From Glaciecola sp. 33A (GTDB lineage: Bacteria > Pseudomonadota > Gammaproteobacteria > Enterobacterales > Alteromonadaceae): a stretch of 64,000 nt of DNA. The notes under the pieces were generated by a model that saw only the letters and a list, made by a program, of their open reading frames with translations, had not been told where the DNA came from and ran no database searches. Of the stretch, positions 45,934-55,912 are shown one piece after another. The position numbers and the translations under genes were made by a program. Positions within the stretch are counted from its first letter, which is position 1. The number at the start of each line of letters is the position of its first letter. The DNA lies in assembly GCF_002836745.1 (NCBI RefSeq), contig NZ_PJAR01000044.1:496001-560000 (forward strand), written 5' to 3'.

Positions 45934-47142
45934 ATGGCGAGTGGTTTCAAAAAAGTAGGTATACCAATATTGATTTTAATCGGTGCAATAACAGTAATGG
46001 TTATATTGATTAGCATAAAGGAACAGCCCGAGAAAGACCAAATAATTACACGTGACTTTCTAATTGATGCAAAACCAATAGAGGTCAAAAATGTCGATTT
46101 CTTAGTGTATTCACAAGGTTCGGTACAGCCAAAGAACAGAACAATGTTGAGTGCCCAAGTCAGTGGACGTGTTATTACCATTGCAGATAATTTCATTGAA
46201 GGTGGCTTTTTTAAGAAAGGTGATGTGCTAGTTGAGTTAGAAACTGCTGACTATCAAACCGATTTATTACTAGCTGAATCTGAAGTTGCGCGAGCACAAG
46301 CGACATTAGACGAAGAAAAAGCGCGTGGAAAAGTGGCGGCACAAGAGTGGCGTTCTTTTAACAAAGGAAACGCGCCTGAATTAGGACTTAGAAAACCTCA
46401 ACTCGCTCGTGAAAAGGCCTCAGTCAAAGCAGCGCAAGCCAATTTGCAACGTGCAGAACGTAACTTGGATAGAACAAAAATCCGAGCACCATACGATGGC
46501 TTAGTTAAATCTCGCGATGTAGATTTAGGCAAATTTGTCTCTTTAGGTGGGCAGCTTGGGGAAGTTTTTGCAACAGACGTAGCTGAAGTGAGATTGCCAT
46601 TAACTGACGATGATATTGCCTTTTTAGCTGACTTAAGTAAAGAAAGCCCGCAAGTAACATTAAGCTCTGACGTTGCTGGAAAGAACATTAAATGGCAAGG
46701 CAAATTGGTTCGTGATGAGGCCGTGTTAGACACTCAAAGTCGAGTAATATATGGTGTTGTAGAGGTTTATGACCCATACCAGCTAAATGCACCTGCAGAA
46801 TCAAAAGGCATGGCACTACGTTTTGGACGGTTTGTAAGTGCGACAATCACCGGCATTACGTCAAGTAATATGGTGGTGTTACCGCGCAACATTTTACGCT
46901 TAGACGGCACAATATTAACGGTAGATGATGACAAAAAAATCAAAATTAACTTTGTAACAGTACAAAGGTCTGATGAAAATTTTGTGTATATTAGTGACGG
47001 TTTAAATCCTTTAGAACAAGTCGTTATGAGTGCTATACCTAACCCGTACGAAGGTATGCCGGTTCGTTTCTCGGATGATGAGGTAACGCCGAAGATTCAA
47101 GCAGAGTCGACTGTAGATGATAATGCTATTGAGGTTAAATAA
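45934..47142 (+). CDS. RND efflux periplasmic adaptor
   Basis: A 402-residue membrane-fusion protein. An N-terminal hydrophobic segment (about 5-28) anchors it to the inner membrane. The lipoyl half-motifs are separated by a helical hairpin (about 100-165, rich in A, E and Q): SAQVSGRVITIADNFIEGG and LDRTKIRAPYDGLVKSRDVD. Beta-barrel and membrane-proximal domains follow. It bridges the RND pump to an outer-membrane channel; no TolC-like gene is in the window. It starts 27 nt after a purine-poor region; the stop overlaps the pump's ATG by one base. Confidence 0.93.
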   Translation: MASGFKKVGIPILILIGAITVMVILISIKEQPEKDQIITRDFLIDAKPIEVKNVDFLVYSQGSVQPKNRTMLSAQVSGRVITIADNFIEGGFFKKGDVLVELETADYQTDLLLAESEVARAQATLDEEKARGKVAAQEWRSFNKGNAPELGLRKPQLAREKASVKAAQANLQRAERNLDRTKIRAPYDGLVKSRDVDLGKFVSLGGQLGEVFATDVAEVRLPLTDDDIAFLADLSKESPQVTLSSDVAGKNIKWQGKLVRDEAVLDTQSRVIYGVVEVYDPYQLNAPAESKGMALRFGRFVSATITGITSSNMVVLPRNILRLDGTILTVDDDKKIKINFVTVQRSDENFVYISDGLNPLEQVVMSAIPNPYEGMPVRFSDDEVTPKIQAESTVDDNAIEVK

Positions 47143-50100
47143 TGAGTGAACAATACGAAGAAGAACAGATTGATACCGAGAAAGGCGTCATTGCTTGGTT
47201 TGCACGCAACAGCGTAGCGGCTAATTTGTTAATGTTCATTATTATCATCGGTGGAATATTTGGTATTTTTAGAGTCCAAAAACAGATTTTCCCCGCATTC
47301 GAAGTCAACGTCATAGCTGTACAAGTCCCGTATTTAGGCGCTGCGCCACAAGAAGTAGAAGAGGGCGTTATACTCAAACTTGAAGACGCAATCAAAGATC
47401 TCGAAGGGATTAAAAAGCTAACTTCAACGGCTCGTGAGGGTGTCGGCTCTATTAGCATCGAAGTGGAAGATGGTTACGACGTACAAAACTTATTAGACGA
47501 GGTCAAAGTGCAGGTGGACGCGATTCCCAGCTTTCCCGGGAATACCGAAAAACCAGTGGTATATCGAATTAAGGTGCCACAAGACGTACTTTGGGTATCA
47601 GTGTATGGCGAAACAACGGAACGAGAGTTAAAACAGTATGCTCAAGGTATTCGCGATGAAATCGTCGATTTAGGCGGAATTTCAGACGTGTCAGTTGTCG
47701 GTTCGCGTGATTATGAAATTTCAGTTGAAATATCCGAATTAAAATTACAGGAATACGACTTAACCTTTAATGACATGGTGACCGCAATTCGCGAGTCTTC
47801 TATCGATTTACCAGGAGGGTCGATTCGTTCAGATAATGGTGATATTTTATTGCGCGCGAACGGTCAAGCCTATAACGCTTGGGACTTTGCTAAGATTGTT
47901 TTGATCAGTCGAAATGATGGTACAAGACTTCTTCTAGGTGACATTGCGACAATTAATGACGGTTTTGTAGAAGATCGACAATTTGCATTATTCGACGGTA
48001 AGCCAGCAGTTAGCCTTCGTGTTAGGGCCGTTGGCGACCAAAATGCCTTGCAGATTTCTAATTCCGTCAATGCATATTTAGATGAAAAACGTAAAACGAT
48101 GCCCGCCAATTTAAGTGCTGACACGTGGGGCGACAGTTCATTTTATTTAGCTGATCGTCTTAGTATGATGCTTAAAAATATGGGATTTGGCGCGTTACTT
48201 GTTTTTATTGTTCTATCATTATTCTTGCGAGTGAAGTTAGCTTTTTGGGTGATATTAGGCTTGCCGGTTTGTTTCCTTGGTACGTTAATGTTCATGCCGG
48301 CGTCGCTGATAGATGTCTCCATTAATATGTTGAGCTTATTTGGATTTATCTTGGTTCTGGGGATAGTGGTAGATGATGCCATTATTATGGGGGAATCGGC
48401 ATATTCCGAAATTGACCAAAAAGGACACAGCGCCGAAGCGGTTATTAGGGGTGTTAAAAAGGTAGCAATGCCAGCTACTTTTGGGGTGTTAACCACCATT
48501 GCCGCGTTCTCACCTATGTTAATGGTCAGCGGCACCTTTGGTGTTATATGGAAGACGATTGGTATTGTCGTCATCATGTGTCTTGTGTTTTCTTTAATTG
48601 AATCAAAATTAATATTGCCAGCGCATTTAGTACACATGAAATTAAAGCCTTACGACCCAAGTAAGGCCAATAAATTTCAGAAGTTTAGAGTCTTTTTTAG
48701 TGTCGGTATTAAAACTTTTATAACAAATAAGTACGTGCCATTTTTGAGAAAAGCGGTCAAATACCGTTACACCACATTAGCTAGCTTTGTTGGTTTATTG
48801 ATTATTACCATTGGTTTATTTGCCAGCGGTTTAGTGCGCTGGCAGTTTTTCCCAAGTATACCTTCGGACTTCATGCAGGCTACCGTTGAGCTTGAGGCTG
48901 GTTCCTCTTTAGGACAGCGTGATGAAGCGATAAATGCCATGTTAGACGCGATGCGTAAAATGGACGATGACGTAGTAGATCAAACCGGCGTAAAAGCGGT
49001 TAAACATGCAATTGCATTTGATAATGGTATTTTAGGTGGTGTGGTCTTTATTGAATTAACAAAAGGCGAAACACGCGAATTAACAGATGTACAAATTCAA
49101 GATATTTGGCGCGAATACTTACCTGAAATTCCAGGCGTCAGGAACTTTACGATTGGCAGTCCTGGTGGTCCAGGCGGTGGCAATGGATTGAGTTTCGAAT
49201 TCCGTTCAGATAATGTCTCGCAACTTGAAAATGTTTCTAAAGAATTACGCAGTTATCTAGGTGGCTATGCAGGAATTACTGAAGTAAACGATTCATTCAG
49301 CGGTGGCAGTGACGAAATAAATTTATCACTCAAACCAGAGGCCGAGGCGCTAGGTTTGTCTCTATCGCAACTCGCACAGCAGGTACGTTATGGTTTTTAT
49401 GGTGCAGAGGCTCAACGTATTCAGCGCGATGACGAAGAAATAAAAGTAATGGTTCGGTACCCAAAAGACGAACGTAATTCAATTGGTAACCTTGAAACTA
49501 TGCGGGTTCGTGCGCCAAATGGTGATGACATCCCGTTTAGTGAAGTTGCCGATATTGAGTTAGGTAAAGGCTACGCCAATATAGTGCGTGTAGATGGCAG
49601 TCGCTCAGTGTCTGTTACTGCAAAAGTAAACGCTGACATTGTTGATACTCGTGACTTGCTCATTGATGTGCAAAGCAAAGTTATCCCTGAGATGTTGGTG
49701 CGTTATCCTGAAGTTGAATTTCGCTTACAAGGTAACTCAAAAGACGAAACAGATGCGATGATGTCCTTGGCTCAAGGCTTCGTTTTTGCGCTTATTGCTA
49801 TCTATGCTCTAATGGCAATTCCATTAAAGTCTTATTCACAGCCTCTTATTATTATGTCGGTTATTCCATTCGGTATGGTTGGTGCTATTGTTGGTCACCT
49901 TCTGTTGGGGCAAGCCGTCAGTGTGTTGTCAATATGCGGGATCATTGCTTTAGCCGGGGTAGTGGTGAATGACTCACTCATTATGGTGGACTTTGTTAAT
50001 CGAGCTAGGGCAGAGGGTAGAAGCTTAATTGATTCTGTTTTAAAGTCTGGTAGTGAACGTTTTAGAGCGATTATCCTTACTTCGTTAACAACATTTATGG

Positions 50101-50303
50101 GTCTAATGCCAATAGTTTTCGAGCGCAGCTTGCAGGCTCAGGTAGTCATACCGATGGCGATATCGCTGGCCTTTGGTATTTTATTTGCGACGGTTATTAC
50201 CTTGTTGCTAATCCCGGCTCTATACATGATTTTGGATGATTTTAAGCAGCTATTCAAACGTAAAAAACGGATTGATTCATCACCGCTGCCCGAAAAGGTG
50301 TAG
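47142..50303 (+). CDS. RND efflux pump inner-membrane subunit (AcrB/MdtB-like)
   Basis: A 1053-residue proton-driven exporter with 12 transmembrane helices and two large periplasmic loops. TM4 contains the proton-relay aspartates in LGIVVDDAIIMGES (Asp pair about 413-414). The end of TM1 and the first loop read VQVPYLGAAPQEVEEGVILK, and the last helices contain LAGVVVNDSLIMVDFVNRAR. Substrates are not predictable; this branch (MexB-distant, SwrC/VexF-like) exports varied hydrophobic or amphiphilic compounds. It is translationally coupled to the adaptor and followed by a perfect terminator. Confidence 0.94.
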   Translation: MSEQYEEEQIDTEKGVIAWFARNSVAANLLMFIIIIGGIFGIFRVQKQIFPAFEVNVIAVQVPYLGAAPQEVEEGVILKLEDAIKDLEGIKKLTSTAREGVGSISIEVEDGYDVQNLLDEVKVQVDAIPSFPGNTEKPVVYRIKVPQDVLWVSVYGETTERELKQYAQGIRDEIVDLGGISDVSVVGSRDYEISVEISELKLQEYDLTFNDMVTAIRESSIDLPGGSIRSDNGDILLRANGQAYNAWDFAKIVLISRNDGTRLLLGDIATINDGFVEDRQFALFDGKPAVSLRVRAVGDQNALQISNSVNAYLDEKRKTMPANLSADTWGDSSFYLADRLSMMLKNMGFGALLVFIVLSLFLRVKLAFWVILGLPVCFLGTLMFMPASLIDVSINMLSLFGFILVLGIVVDDAIIMGESAYSEIDQKGHSAEAVIRGVKKVAMPATFGVLTTIAAFSPMLMVSGTFGVIWKTIGIVVIMCLVFSLIESKLILPAHLVHMKLKPYDPSKANKFQKFRVFFSVGIKTFITNKYVPFLRKAVKYRYTTLASFVGLLIITIGLFASGLVRWQFFPSIPSDFMQATVELEAGSSLGQRDEAINAMLDAMRKMDDDVVDQTGVKAVKHAIAFDNGILGGVVFIELTKGETRELTDVQIQDIWREYLPEIPGVRNFTIGSPGGPGGGNGLSFEFRSDNVSQLENVSKELRSYLGGYAGITEVNDSFSGGSDEINLSLKPEAEALGLSLSQLAQQVRYGFYGAEAQRIQRDDEEIKVMVRYPKDERNSIGNLETMRVRAPNGDDIPFSEVADIELGKGYANIVRVDGSRSVSVTAKVNADIVDTRDLLIDVQSKVIPEMLVRYPEVEFRLQGNSKDETDAMMSLAQGFVFALIAIYALMAIPLKSYSQPLIIMSVIPFGMVGAIVGHLLLGQAVSVLSICGIIALAGVVVNDSLIMVDFVNRARAEGRSLIDSVLKSGSERFRAIILTSLTTFMGLMPIVFERSLQAQVVIPMAISLAFGILFATVITLLLIPALYMILDDFKQLFKRKKRIDSSPLPEKV

Positions 50304-50318
50304 TGATTATAAAAAAAG

Positions 50319-50348
50319 GCCATTTCACAATGTGAAATGGCTTTTTTT
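50319..50348 (+). terminator. Rho-independent terminator after the RND operon
   Basis: GCCATTTCAC/GTGAAATGGC with a three-base loop (50319-50341), preceded by seven A and followed by seven T, so it may act in both directions. Confidence 0.93.
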
Positions 50349-50442
50349 GTGTCTTCATTTCCTGTTGGCTAATCAATAAGGCTTGAGCGCATAGTGACAA
50401 TTCAGGAAGGTGTCTTAAAAATCAAACACCTTCACCAAACGT

Positions 50443-52704
50443 TTAAAAGAAACTAATTTTACCTTCAACACCAATAACTCGAGGTTCATTCATAATACCG
50501 GCTAGATTATTAAAATCGACAGCGCCTTTTACATTATCTTCATCCGTTAAGTTTCTGGCAAATATAGCAACGGTGTAGTTTTGTGCAAAGTTTTCGTAAC
50601 CTATACGTAGGCCTGCTTCAAAGTTGTTATCCGTTTGGAATTCAACTGATTCATATAGGAAAAAATTAGTTTTACCTTGGAATGCCCAATCAGTGTAAGC
50701 AAAAAATTCGCCATCATCACCCATCGGCACACTATAACGAGCCGTAAAGTTGAATATTGTTTCAGGTGCTTGCGGGAAAGGGTTACCGTCAATTAATGCA
50801 CGATTATCGTTAGTCATAGGATCAGTAACCGTGCAGTTAGGACCAAATTCAGCGCTAGCACCACATGGAAAAACAGACAAACTATTATCTTCAATTTCAG
50901 TTTTGTTATAGCTATAACCGCTCGTTAATACGAGATTTTGATTAACAACATAAGTGGCGTCTATTTCAAAACCGTATGCAGAGCCTTTATCAGCATTTAG
51001 TAGCGAAACACTATTGGCATCGCCACCAATTGCAGAAAACTGTATGTCGTCAACTGTGTAGTAAAAAACAGCCGCATTTAAACGCAAACTGTTATCCAAC
51101 ACATCTGACTTAACACCAAATTCAATACTGTTAATGGTTTCGGCTTCAGCAACTGAAGGAGCTCCCTCAAAAGCGACATCACGACCCTGGATACTTTGTG
51201 CTCTGAAACCATTTGCGTAACGAGCAAACAAAGAAGAGTTCTCATCGAGCTTGTAGTTTGCACTTAGTTCGTAGCCGACTTGATCATCTTGAACATTTAT
51301 AGGGTCGTAATCTTGAACACTCGCGATATTAAAAACTAAGGCTAATCCGTTGACGTTTTGATCACCTACGATCAATGATTTTTCATCGTCGGTATAACGT
51401 AAACCGCCGGTAATGGTCAATTTATCAGATACGTCGTATGTACCTTGACCAAAGATTGCCCAAGTTTTGTTTTCATGGAAAACGGTTGTGGCACCATAGA
51501 AACCATCGATACTAGTGACATTGAAAGAGGAGTCATAGTAAAACGCACCCACTTGCCAATTAAGAGGGGCACTGTAATTACTAGCAATGCGAAATTCTTG
51601 AGTAAACTGCTCAAGATCATTCATTTTATCTTGGGTAACTGCGGTAAATGGAATAAAGCCAGGAATACTCGTATTAAGTGAACCAGCACCGCCGTCGACG
51701 TCACCTAAACTGAAACCATCGGCTTCTTCATTCGCCGTAATGGATGTGAATGTAAGATCCCCTAAGTCATAATCTACTTTTAACGAGAAACCAACGTTTT
51801 CGTACTCTTGAGGATTATTGTCAAAGCCATTGCCGAGTAAGTTAGCATCGTAAAATACACTGTCGCGATCGTAGTTTTGGTTCAAATCGTTAGAACCTTT
51901 GGTAAACACGTTTGCACGGAATACGGATGCAGTCCCCTCCAAATCACGGCCGTGCACATTTAATAGCATTGATAAGTCGTCAATAGGTGTGAATAACAAT
52001 TGCCCACGCCAAGCTAGTTCATCGTAGCCACCAAGAGCATCGTCCTCGCCTGCAAACGCATTATCTATATAATCGTCACGTTGTTGTGAAAGAAATGAGA
52101 AGCGACCAGCGAGATTATCAGCAAGGCCACCGCCTACCGCGCCTTCTATATTAATCGTACCAAAAGAGGCTATGCTCATTTTACCGTATGCGTCAAAATC
52201 TTCTGTTGGCTTAACGCTGTCAAACTTAATAATACCCGCAGTCGTGTTACGACCAAATAATGTGCCTTGCGGTCCACGAATTACTTCCACTTGTTGAATG
52301 TCAAACAATGGGAAGCTTTTTAGAATGACGTTCTCTTTAACAACGTCATCCATAATTATCGAAACAGGTTGTGAAGCAGCTAGGTCAAAGTCAGTGTTAC
52401 CTAAACCACGAATATAAAAACGTGGAGCAACACGACCATTTGATGATTCAGCATACAAACCAGGCACTCTAACCGCCAGCGCTAAAATATCTTCGCCTCC
52501 GGAAAAAATATTTTCAAATTGTTCGCCACTTAACGTAGCAATCGAAATGGGCACATCTTGTATTGATTGCGTACGTTTTTGAGCAGTTACCGTTATTTTT
52601 TCTAAAACAGATTCTTTTTTTTGTGTCTCTTGCGCTGTTGCGACGTTGGCTTGTAGCGCGGTTGCTACGCATAATGCAATGCTAGCTAGTTTGTATGTTT
52701 TCAT
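50443..52704 (-). CDS. TonB-dependent outer-membrane receptor
   Basis: A 753-residue TonB receptor. Signal peptide about residues 1-24 (VATA-QE). A plug domain (about 35-150) begins with EKITVTAQKRTQSIQDVPIS, which overlaps a TonB-box-like ITVTAQK and is typical of the large family common in Sphingomonadales and Alteromonadales. It contains IRGLGNTDFD and EVIRGPQGTLFGRNTTAG. A 22-strand barrel follows and ends in ISFF with a terminal Phe. The ligand is unknown: such receptors take up siderophores, sugars or aromatic compounds. No TonB, ExbBD or regulator is adjacent. Confidence 0.93.
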   Translation of the reverse strand: MKTYKLASIALCVATALQANVATAQETQKKESVLEKITVTAQKRTQSIQDVPISIATLSGEQFENIFSGGEDILALAVRVPGLYAESSNGRVAPRFYIRGLGNTDFDLAASQPVSIIMDDVVKENVILKSFPLFDIQQVEVIRGPQGTLFGRNTTAGIIKFDSVKPTEDFDAYGKMSIASFGTINIEGAVGGGLADNLAGRFSFLSQQRDDYIDNAFAGEDDALGGYDELAWRGQLLFTPIDDLSMLLNVHGRDLEGTASVFRANVFTKGSNDLNQNYDRDSVFYDANLLGNGFDNNPQEYENVGFSLKVDYDLGDLTFTSITANEEADGFSLGDVDGGAGSLNTSIPGFIPFTAVTQDKMNDLEQFTQEFRIASNYSAPLNWQVGAFYYDSSFNVTSIDGFYGATTVFHENKTWAIFGQGTYDVSDKLTITGGLRYTDDEKSLIVGDQNVNGLALVFNIASVQDYDPINVQDDQVGYELSANYKLDENSSLFARYANGFRAQSIQGRDVAFEGAPSVAEAETINSIEFGVKSDVLDNSLRLNAAVFYYTVDDIQFSAIGGDANSVSLLNADKGSAYGFEIDATYVVNQNLVLTSGYSYNKTEIEDNSLSVFPCGASAEFGPNCTVTDPMTNDNRALIDGNPFPQAPETIFNFTARYSVPMGDDGEFFAYTDWAFQGKTNFFLYESVEFQTDNNFEAGLRIGYENFAQNYTVAIFARNLTDEDNVKGAVDFNNLAGIMNEPRVIGVEGKISFF

Positions 52705-53080
52705 TCGATGCCACCTAAAATGAGTGTGTTGTATTGATATTTGAGCTGATTATGGCTGAAGTAGTCAACTTCCCGTGCTTTTTTGTGCTTTTTTGTGCTT
52801 ATTTTTTACTCAACATTCGTTGCGATTGACTGCGCGCGCGTGACCTTACCAGAATTTACACGTAATCGCATCAACCTTAATTAGTAGCTGAATAAAGCAT
52901 TGTATTTACCGAACCTTTATTCAATTAATTGTTAATCTTATATTAGTTAAATCAATTGGCAAAAGCGCGTGCATACATGCTGTAATGTTGAGTTAAATGG
53001 CCACTGACCATTGTGCATTTTAAAAAACAATGTGCGATAAAATGTGCGATAAAATGTCGATAAAACCGAGGCGTTTACTA
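52705..53080. other. 376-bp divergent promoter region with short tandem repeats
   Basis: Between the TonB receptor and the acyl-CoA dehydrogenase. GTGCTTTTTT is repeated twice with a partial third (52775-52801). ATGTGCGATAAA is repeated twice with a decayed third copy at 53030-53064. No gene or clear operator is seen. Confidence 0.6.
53030..53064 (+). repeat. 12-bp tandem repeat before the acyl-CoA dehydrogenase start
   Basis: Two exact copies of ATGTGCGATAAA and a third lacking two bases. Each contains an in-frame ATG, artificially extending the reading frame as MCDKMCDKMSIK. Confidence 0.85.
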
Positions 53081-54883
53081 ATGACAGACAAATTGATCCC
53101 TGATTTGGAAATGAATTTCCAGCTTTATGATGTTTTACACGCTGACAAACTGTGTGAATACAGTAAATTTGAGGAGCACAATAAAGACACATTTTCTGCC
53201 ACTCTTGCCACGGCAGAGAAAATCGCAACCGACCTATTTTTACCACATAATCATATTGCTGATAAAAATGAGCCAACATTCGACGGTCATAAAGTGACTA
53301 TGATCCCAGAAGTTCAAGTTGCTTATAATGCGTTTTGTGAAGCGGGCTTCATCGCAGGTCGATACAGTTTTGAAGATGGCGGTATGCAATTACCAGAAGT
53401 GATAATGACGGCAGCGTCTGCGTATTTTATGGCGGCAAATCCAAGCACCACTTCTTACCCATTTTTGACCTCAGCAGCGGCTAATGTTATTTGCCACTTT
53501 GCCTCACCTGCATTAAAACAGCAATTTATGCCCAGAATGCTGACCGGAGAATTCACTGGCACAATGGCATTAACTGAACCTCACGCGGGTTCATCATTAG
53601 CCGACATTACGACCAGTGCAGTTAAGCAAGCCGACGGCAGTTATCGAGTAAAAGGAAGTAAAATATATATATCTGGCGGTGATCATGAATTGTCCAGAAA
53701 TATTGTTCATCTGGTATTAGCGAAAATTCCAGGTGGCCAACCCGGGGTAAAAGGTATTTCTTTATTTGTAGTGCCCAAGTACCGACTCGATGAAAATGGC
53801 GATGCTGGCGATCGCAATGACGTGCAGCTGGCGGGACTATTGCACAAATTAGGTTATAGAGGAACAACATCAACTGCACTCACATTTGGAGAGAATGATG
53901 ATTGTCATGGTTATCTTGTAGGTGAAGAGCATCATGGTTTGCGTTATATGTTTATGATGATGAATGAAGCGCGAATTGGTGTTGGTTTTGGTGCTGCTAT
54001 GATTGGTTATCGTGGTTATCAGTATTCGCTAGAATTTGCGAGGGACAGAACTCAAGGTCGTCATGTTGATCATAGTGACTCAAGCAAACCGGCACCTATC
54101 GTCTTGCATGGTGATGTTAAAAGAATGCTACTTGCTCAAAAATCATATGCTGAGGGTGGGATGGCGTTGTGTATGTACGGCTCGCATCTTATTGATCGAG
54201 TTAATACGTGTGACGATATTGAGGAAAAACATGCGTTAAAAGAAATGCTTGACTTGTTAACGCCTGTTTTTAAAGCATGGCCGTCGGAATTTGGGCCAAA
54301 AGCAAACGACTTAGGTATCCAAGTTTTGGGTGGTTCAGGGTATACCAGAGAGTACTATTCTGAGCAGTTCTGGCGTGACAATCGCTTAAACCCAATACAC
54401 GAAGGAACTAACGGGATCCAAGCTTTGGATCTTTCATTTAGAAAGCTATGGCAAAAAGAGAGTCTTGGCCTGAAAATACTCAAGCGTGAAGTAGCACATG
54501 ACTTGTCACAAATAGTCACGCCTAAAACAGCGGCAATGGCAAAGGAATTAGTACATTACTTAACCGCCCTACATGAAATAATTGTGCATGTATCTGGTAC
54601 GATTAAATCTGACAAGCAAGCGACATTATTGGCAAATGCTCAAGCGATGATGAATGTGTTTGCGCAAATAGTAGTGAGTTGGATTTGGATACGTCAAGCT
54701 AGTGTTGCTGAGCAAAAATTAATGGCTGGAGATGCCACCGAAAAAGAAGCTAATTTTTATAAAGGTAAAATTCAGGCGGCGCAATATTTTATTAGTTGGG
54801 AATTACCCACAATTGACCGTGATTTAAAAATACTCAAACAAGACAATGACGTTTGTAGTGATATGAATCCAGATTGGTTTTAG
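53081..54883 (+). CDS. Acyl-CoA dehydrogenase (DmdC/FadE long-form)
   Basis: A 600-residue FAD enzyme of the long acyl-CoA dehydrogenase group that includes DmdC. The N-terminal FNFQLYDVL-like segment (here MNFQLYDVLHADKL), MALTEPHAGSSLADI, YRVKGSKIYISGGDH and HEGTNGIQALDLSFRKLWQK are seen; the last holds the probable catalytic glutamate. The ATG at 53081 has GAGG 9 nt upstream and the family N-terminus, whereas the first 17 codons of the longer frame are repeat-derived. It would deliver electrons to EtfAB. The substrate may be a medium, branched or methylthio acyl-CoA. It leads a run with an MDR reductase and two SDRs. Confidence 0.92.
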   Translation: MTDKLIPDLEMNFQLYDVLHADKLCEYSKFEEHNKDTFSATLATAEKIATDLFLPHNHIADKNEPTFDGHKVTMIPEVQVAYNAFCEAGFIAGRYSFEDGGMQLPEVIMTAASAYFMAANPSTTSYPFLTSAAANVICHFASPALKQQFMPRMLTGEFTGTMALTEPHAGSSLADITTSAVKQADGSYRVKGSKIYISGGDHELSRNIVHLVLAKIPGGQPGVKGISLFVVPKYRLDENGDAGDRNDVQLAGLLHKLGYRGTTSTALTFGENDDCHGYLVGEEHHGLRYMFMMMNEARIGVGFGAAMIGYRGYQYSLEFARDRTQGRHVDHSDSSKPAPIVLHGDVKRMLLAQKSYAEGGMALCMYGSHLIDRVNTCDDIEEKHALKEMLDLLTPVFKAWPSEFGPKANDLGIQVLGGSGYTREYYSEQFWRDNRLNPIHEGTNGIQALDLSFRKLWQKESLGLKILKREVAHDLSQIVTPKTAAMAKELVHYLTALHEIIVHVSGTIKSDKQATLLANAQAMMNVFAQIVVSWIWIRQASVAEQKLMAGDATEKEANFYKGKIQAAQYFISWELPTIDRDLKILKQDNDVCSDMNPDWF

Positions 54884-54918
54884 GAAAAATAATAATGAAA
54901 AATAATAATGAAAAATAA
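54884..54918 (+). repeat. 13-bp tandem duplication creating an upstream mini-ORF
   Basis: GAAAAATAATAAT is present twice in tandem (about 54884-54909). The first copy puts an ATG (54895) 9 nt from the AGGA of the ribosome site; that ATG encodes only MKNNNEK and stops at 54918. The real start of the reductase is the duplicated ATG at 54908, in another frame. Confidence 0.75.
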
Positions 54919-55912
54919 ACAATGGCAACTTGCTAAAAGACCTTTTGGCGAAACTACAAGTGATACTTGGCTGTATGCTGAAACTGATGTCCCCGAATTA
55001 AAAGACGGTGAGTTGTTAGTTAAAATTCAATACATTTCTTTAGACCCTGCGATGCGCGGTTGGTTGAATGATACAAGATCCTACATTGAACCAGTACAAA
55101 TTGGTGCTGTAATGCGCGCCGGTACTGTGGGGGAAGTGGTTGCTAGCAAAAATGAAAAATTTGCCGAAGGTGACCATGTTTGTGGTCATCAAGGCGTTCA
55201 AGAATATGCCGTAACTGATGGCAAAATGTTGCATAAGGTTGACCCCAAAATAGCGCCGCTTTCATATTATTTGGGTGTACTAGGCATGCCGGGTATGACC
55301 GGCTATTTCGGATTGCTTAAAACCGGTGAACCAAAAACCGGTGAAACGGTTGTTGTTAGCGGTGCAGCAGGTGCTGTGGGCGGTCTTGTTGGGCAAATTG
55401 CTAAAATTAAAGGATGTCGCGTTGTCGGTATTGCTGGGGGTGCTGCGAAATGTCAGTTCTTAATTGATGAATTAGGCTTTGACGCTGCGATCGACTATAA
55501 ATCTCAAAATGTAAAAAAAGCATTAAGAGATGCTTGCCCAAAGGGCGTTGATGTTTACTTTGACAATGTCGGTGGTGATATTTTAGATGACGTCTTAACT
55601 CAAATTAATATGAAAGCGCGGATTGTAATTTGTGGTGCAATAAGTCAATACAATAATACAACACCAGTGAAAGGCCCTTCTAATTACTTATCGTTGCTGG
55701 TGAATCGCGCTAAAATGGAAGGCATTGTGGTGTTTGATAATATTGCTGAATACCCAGTTGCAATGAAGGATATTGCAGGCTGGATCGATTCCGGCGAAAT
55801 GAAAGTGAAAGATCACGTTGTAGTAGGAATAGAGAAATTCCCTGAGACATTGATGATGTTATTTAAAGGTCAAAACTTCGGTAAGTTAGTACTAAAGGTA
55901 GGGGACGAATAA
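54908..55912 (+). CDS. NADP-dependent MDR oxidoreductase (CurA/YncB-like)
   Basis: A 334-residue zinc-independent medium-chain reductase of the leukotriene B4 dehydrogenase/CurA family, reducing alpha,beta-unsaturated carbonyls or curcumin-like substrates with NADPH. SLDPAMRGWLNDTRSYIEPV, VLGMPGMTGYFGLLKTGEPK, the nucleotide motif SGAAGAVGGLVGQIAK and YFDNVGGDILDDV are diagnostic. It starts 24 nt after the acyl-CoA dehydrogenase, with the ribosome site displaced by a duplication. The SDR start overlaps its stop (TAATG). Confidence 0.92.
   Translation: MKNKQWQLAKRPFGETTSDTWLYAETDVPELKDGELLVKIQYISLDPAMRGWLNDTRSYIEPVQIGAVMRAGTVGEVVASKNEKFAEGDHVCGHQGVQEYAVTDGKMLHKVDPKIAPLSYYLGVLGMPGMTGYFGLLKTGEPKTGETVVVSGAAGAVGGLVGQIAKIKGCRVVGIAGGAAKCQFLIDELGFDAAIDYKSQNVKKALRDACPKGVDVYFDNVGGDILDDVLTQINMKARIVICGAISQYNNTTPVKGPSNYLSLLVNRAKMEGIVVFDNIAEYPVAMKDIAGWIDSGEMKVKDHVVVGIEKFPETLMMLFKGQNFGKLVLKVGDE

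Noticed and set aside
53030-53080. N-terminal extension of the acyl-CoA dehydrogenase
   Set aside because: It is translated from a 12-bp tandem repeat and has no family similarity; ATG 53081 has GAGG upstream.
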